Positions 60,701 to 64,000 of a stretch of DNA of 64,000 nucleotides are shown here, one piece after another (within the stretch, counting starts at the first letter, position 1; each line of letters opens with the position of its first letter). Under the pieces are notes generated by a model. The model had not been told where the DNA came from and searched no databases. It was given only the letters and a program-made list of their open reading frames with translations. Origin of the DNA: Sindora glabra (lineage: Eukaryota; Streptophyta; Magnoliopsida; Fabales; Fabaceae); NCBI GenBank assembly GCA_020226215.1, contig CM035227.1, forward strand, positions 106,809,732 through 106,873,731, given 5' to 3'. Made by a program: the position numbers and the translations under genes.

Positions 60701-62989
60701 AAATGACATTTTTCTATTTGCGATTCCAACCACCATCTATTCTTTGTTTTTTTTTTTTCAATCCAAATATAATTTAAGAAACAGTTTTTAAAAAGAGTTT
60801 TTTTTTAAAAAAAATAGAAGAACCTGTTTTTAAAAACTGTAACTTTAAATGTATAACTTAAAAAAATAAAAATAAAAATAAATTTAATGTTAGTTTTGTA
60901 ATTAGATGAAATATTTATCTTATTTGTAACATCTATCATTCTCTATTTATTTTCCTTCAATCCCAAAACAGTTTTTTTTTTTTTTTTAAGTTTTTTAAAG
61001 ATACAAAAACAAAAAGATATCCAAACACACTAGTGTTCCATATCGGAAGCTTTTGCAGACTCTAATTGGATCATTAGGGGCTGGGTACTTGTCAACAAGT
61101 ATATATTGCGTTGGTATATTAGTGGATGTGTTAGGGGGAAGTGTCTCTAAGCATGTATGAAGTTTGCTTATCAGGCCCATACCTTTTCCGTAGAGCAAGG
61201 CCAGCCGCCCAGGGGATGGAATGGGCAACATAGAGGAGACCTATTTGATATAGCATACTAGTAGTGATCATGAATTGGAATGGTCAATTTAATAGGTGGA
61301 TGCTTATGTGTTTCATTTGTTGATCAGGTACTTGGAGGGTTGGAGGGGTGCTGGCAATGTCCCGTGCTTTTGGTAACCGCATGTTGAAGCAGTTTGTTGT
61401 GGCAGAACCTGAGATTCAGGTGATCCTTGATTGCCTTTCAGAGTCTCTTAAGTTAACAACTCTGTTAATTGTTTGATATGATTCATGCTAGTAATTATTT
61501 TCCTTCCATGGATTCTGTAATGGATGGAGATCATATACTGGGGAAGTTTCTAACAGAAACTATTAACTTTTTGGTTTTACAGGGGGAATATCCTGGTTAT
61601 AAAAAACATTATATTATTACTATTTCAGATTTGGACTTTGAATTGATATTATAATTTGCATTGAGAGAAGAGGAGCCAAGACGTACTAGGATGGTGTTGG
61701 ACCTTGTGAACATGCTAATAAAAATTCTTCCGATTTGTGTTGCAACTTTCCCAATGTAACAACACGGCACTTAGATTATCTATTTCCCTTTGGTGATACC
61801 CTCTGTAAATTTTTGCGGTTCACTTATGTTGCATGGATCATCTTGTTGCAGTAGGAAGTTACAGTTTTAGGAAGATAAATGAGAACATGCAAACAACTTA
61901 ATTCACTTTCATTTTCAGGATCGTGAGATAGATGAAGAAACTGAACTACTTGTGCTTGCGAGTGATGGACTATGGGACGTAGTACCAAATGATGTAAGCT
62001 CTACCATCTTTATCTGCCATGCAGAGTTTGTTATACAGACTTGTACATATTTTAGAGTTTAAATTTGATACACTGGTAGTGTAAAGCTCAGCTATATCAG
62101 GGAATAGGTAGGTTTCATGTCATTTAAAAAAAAAAAAAAGAATATCAAAGTTTTTATCAACAGTAAAAAGTTTTATTTGATCTTTTAATGATGTGGTAAA
62201 ATATGGATGGGTAATAGTATGAAATTAATATATAATAATAGAGGATTAAATTTAAATTCTATTTTATATACTGTTATTCCTTTTCCTAAAAAGGCCAGAG
62301 TGGACCATTATGATGGATAAATTGTATGATTGCTAAAGGGATCAAGAGAAGACTCCACTAAGGTGTGAGTTTCAGCTAGTTGAATGGGTTATTGTTCCCA
62401 TCACCTTGGATCAAACCCCAACTTCACCTACTACCAAAAGTTGTATTGGAGCTCCCCCCCCCCCCCCCCCAAAAAAAATAAAATAAATAAAATAAAATAA
62501 AAATAAAAAAGAAAAATGGGTTCTATAAGAAGACAAACGATACGTATCATTTAATTGCACATGAGGGGGGGGGGGGGGTAAAATGGGGGTTTTAAAAAAC
62601 TAATGTGGGATTGTTTTCTTGTGGAAGCATTTCTGGCCTTCAGCACTCCCTAGAAAGTAGCTTGAGATGCATAGTTGGTCTTAAGTAAAATGAGTTAATA
62701 TTCATTTCTGCCATCCGAGGCGTTTGCCATTAAATTTGATATGAATCATATATATGTATATATAAAGCAACCACTAAATCTTTATAGTCATCTGTTATTC
62801 TTGGTTCAGGATGCAGTTTCACTTGCTTGCGCAGAAGAACAGCCCGAAGCAGCTGCTCGGAAGTTGACAGAAGCCGCTTATAGCCGTGGTAGTGCAGATA
62901 ACATTACATGCATTGTGGTGCGCTTTCATCATGAAAAGGCTGGAACAGCTAATCCTGGCGAAGAAGGTCCAGATGGTAAACCAGCATGA
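57756..62989 (+). CDS. Protein phosphatase 2C (PP2C, PPM family), 8 exons, 354 aa
   Basis: This is a metal-dependent Ser/Thr phosphatase of the plant PP2C family. Exons: 57756-58000, 58341-58468, 59632-59730, 59926-60084, 60266-60352, 61328-61419, 61919-61993 and 62810-62989 (1065 nt including TGA), with consistent GT-AG phases. The canonical motifs appear in order: GKRMTMEDFYD (96-106), FDGHGGSRAAEYL (from 123, metal-binding D124), DDGSTASTAVLV (178-189), NVGDSRTI (197-204), LSEDHKPNRSDER (214-226), LAMSRAFGNRMLK (248-260), LVLASDGLWDVV (281-292, D286) and SRGSADNITCIVV (320-332, D325). All expected metal-ligand Asp positions are present, so the enzyme should be active. The first ~45 residues are rich in Ser, Arg and hydrophobics and contain no Asp or Glu, so an organelle-targeting peptide is possible but unproven. 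It most resembles Arabidopsis At5g53140 (PP2C 76). A poly(A) signal AATAAA lies at 63248. Confidence 0.94.
60535..61030. repeat. Diverged direct duplication in PP2C intron 5
   Basis: Two related segments, about 60550-60790 and 60815-61000, share AAAATAGAAGAA...GTTTT, ACTT(A)AAAA...AAATTTA, CATCTATCATTCTC/CACCATCTATTCTT and TTCAATCC(A/C)AAA blocks. They sit in the ~975-nt intron between exons 5 and 6 and probably derive from a MITE or a tandem insertion. Only the arrangement is seen; the family is unknown. Confidence 0.4.
62343..62515 (+). mobile_element. tRNA-derived SINE-like insertion in PP2C intron 7
   Basis: An internal RNA polymerase III-like promoter is visible: a box A-like GTTTCAGCTAGTTGAATGGG (62369-62388) and a box B-like GGATCAAACCC (62408-62418), at roughly tRNA-like spacing. 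The element ends with a C17 run (62454-62470) and a long A-rich tail of AAATA/AAAAT units. I found no clear target duplication, so its borders are approximate. Confidence 0.45.
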
Positions 62990-63247
62990 GCAGACGATGC
63001 AATATCATTGTTGCATGTGCAGATGTATAGCCTTTAAGGGTTGGTTAAATGACAGAATGAGGTCCGCACATGCATGATGGCTGACTGTTCACGTCAACAA
63101 GCGATTTGTTTATTCATTAGTTTTGTAATTTAAGTTACTCTTGTATCGTGGTTATGGTCTGGCAGATACCAATTCCAGCTTTTGTCCATATATTTGAAGA
63201 AGTTGACGGTATGTAGAGGCATAATTTGGCATTTTTGTTTTTGATCT

Positions 63248-63253
63248 AATAAA
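63248..63253 (+). terminator. PP2C polyadenylation signal
   Basis: A canonical AATAAA lies 259 nt after the stop codon, within a T/GT-rich stretch. This is a normal spacing for a plant 3' UTR. Cleavage would then be expected near 63265-63290. Confidence 0.55.
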
Positions 63254-63789
63254 TGCAATGTGCATTATTGCGGTCCATTTCAAGTTTCCCTGCATTATTT
63301 AGATGGAAAATGTAACTTGAATTAGTCTTTCTTTCAAAACTACTCTATACGTGTGACTCACGGGGATTATCACCGGATTGAAGTTTATTATTAAATTATA
63401 TTTAATGACTTAAGATTTGTATTTTTAATTTGGATTACGGAGAGCTTGATCTTTTAAGAGACTAAGTATTTATTATTGAATTGTCTTTTTTCAAATTTTA
63501 AAACAAGAAAATCAGAATTAAAAATGTAAATTTCATTGCAATTCGACTGTAGAAACATTCAATTTTTTAAAATGTCAAGCTTTTTATAGTATTAATTTTT
63601 AAATTTTAATTTATTTATTTTGAGATTTGATAAAAGGTAATTAAATCATAAAAATATTTAACCGCTTGAAAATACTATCCTATTTTTTTTTCCTAAACGT
63701 TTGCGCTGTTTTTATCTTTCCTTCATTGATCAAAAGCGTCATCATGTAAACGTTTTGAATCAAATTTGCTTGTAATGATACTCAGGTAC

Positions 63790-63995
63790 GAACTAGGCTT
63801 TCCTAAAATATAAGATTGCATTCGGATTCTTCAGCTATTTTAAGTAAAACCTCGAGTTCGAGTCTCATGAATGAAAAAAATTATTGCTAGAAGACTTTTG
63901 CTTCCATATTGTGTCCTTCTGGTTTAAATTCAAATTAATCGGAAGTCCAATGTAACCTACTAAATATTAGATGATTTATACAAAAAGAAAAGTGT
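63790..63995 (+). mobile_element. SINE-like repeat, copy 2
   Basis: It carries a good box B-like sequence (GAGTTCGAGTCTC, about 63855-63867) and ends with AATATTAGATGATTTATAC plus A residues at the window edge. Colinear blocks match the copy near 8.2 kb. It lies about 0.5 kb downstream of the PP2C poly(A) signal and may be cut by the window end. Confidence 0.5.
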
Positions 63996-64000
63996 AAACT

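Noticed and set aside
1..64000. CRISPR arrays, bacterial operons, phage or viral replication genes
   Set aside because: None seen; repeats are irregular and plant-transposon-like, and all real genes have spliceosomal introns.

Overview
This window reads as nuclear DNA of a flowering plant, most likely a dicot. It is very AT-rich, its genes carry many short exons with GT-AG introns, and it is full of decayed plant transposons (Mutator-like, hAT-like, SINEs, LTR-type debris) and AT microsatellites. There are no bacterial operons, no CRISPR array and no confident stand-alone tRNA or rRNA gene. The sequence alone does not fix the species.

Three complete protein-coding genes stand out, each assembled here exon by exon. 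(1) A spermine synthase (SPMS-like aminopropyltransferase) lies on the + strand, coding 20594-24019, ten coding exons, 369 residues, with a leader intron. (2) A group I cyclic-nucleotide-gated cation channel (CNGC1-like) lies on the - strand, coding 30437-25528, seven coding exons, 718 residues. Its start codon sits in a 31-nt mini-exon, so a simple ORF call gives the wrong start. (3) A PP2C-type Ser/Thr phosphatase lies on the + strand, coding 57756-62989, eight exons, 354 residues. From memory, the best Arabidopsis matches are consecutive loci (At5g53120, At5g53130, At5g53140), so the window looks like a conserved ancestral three-gene block expanded by transposons.

Layout: 1-19.2 kb is AT-rich intergenic DNA with MITE-like repeats, a SINE-like copy (8.2 kb), microsatellites, tandem repeats (15.3-16.2 kb) and a 521-bp hAT-type MITE with its target duplication (16225-16745). 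19.3-24.2 kb is SPMS and 25.3-31.4 kb is the convergent CNGC. 31.5-56.9 kb is a transposon-rich gap. It holds a tRNA-derived SINE with a perfect 17-bp target duplication (31986-32119), LTR-like and tandem-repeat DNA with unusual GC-rich hairpin repeats (39.1-43.4 kb), a ~505-bp tandem duplication (43.65-44.63 kb), a degenerate 5S-rRNA-like patch (44.75 kb), and a whole 7.8-kb Mutator-like element (45765-53577). That element has ~200-bp terminal inverted repeats, a broken transposase, and a hAT-like element inserted into the transposase. 56.9-63.3 kb is the PP2C gene; the window ends in a second copy of the 8.2-kb SINE-like family.

The three genes do not form a pathway in the bacterial sense (polyamine synthesis, calcium/cation signalling, dephosphorylation); their adjacency is best read as inherited gene order. 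I found no convincing previously undescribed multi-gene system. The most informative observations concern gene structure, microsynteny and nested transposons.
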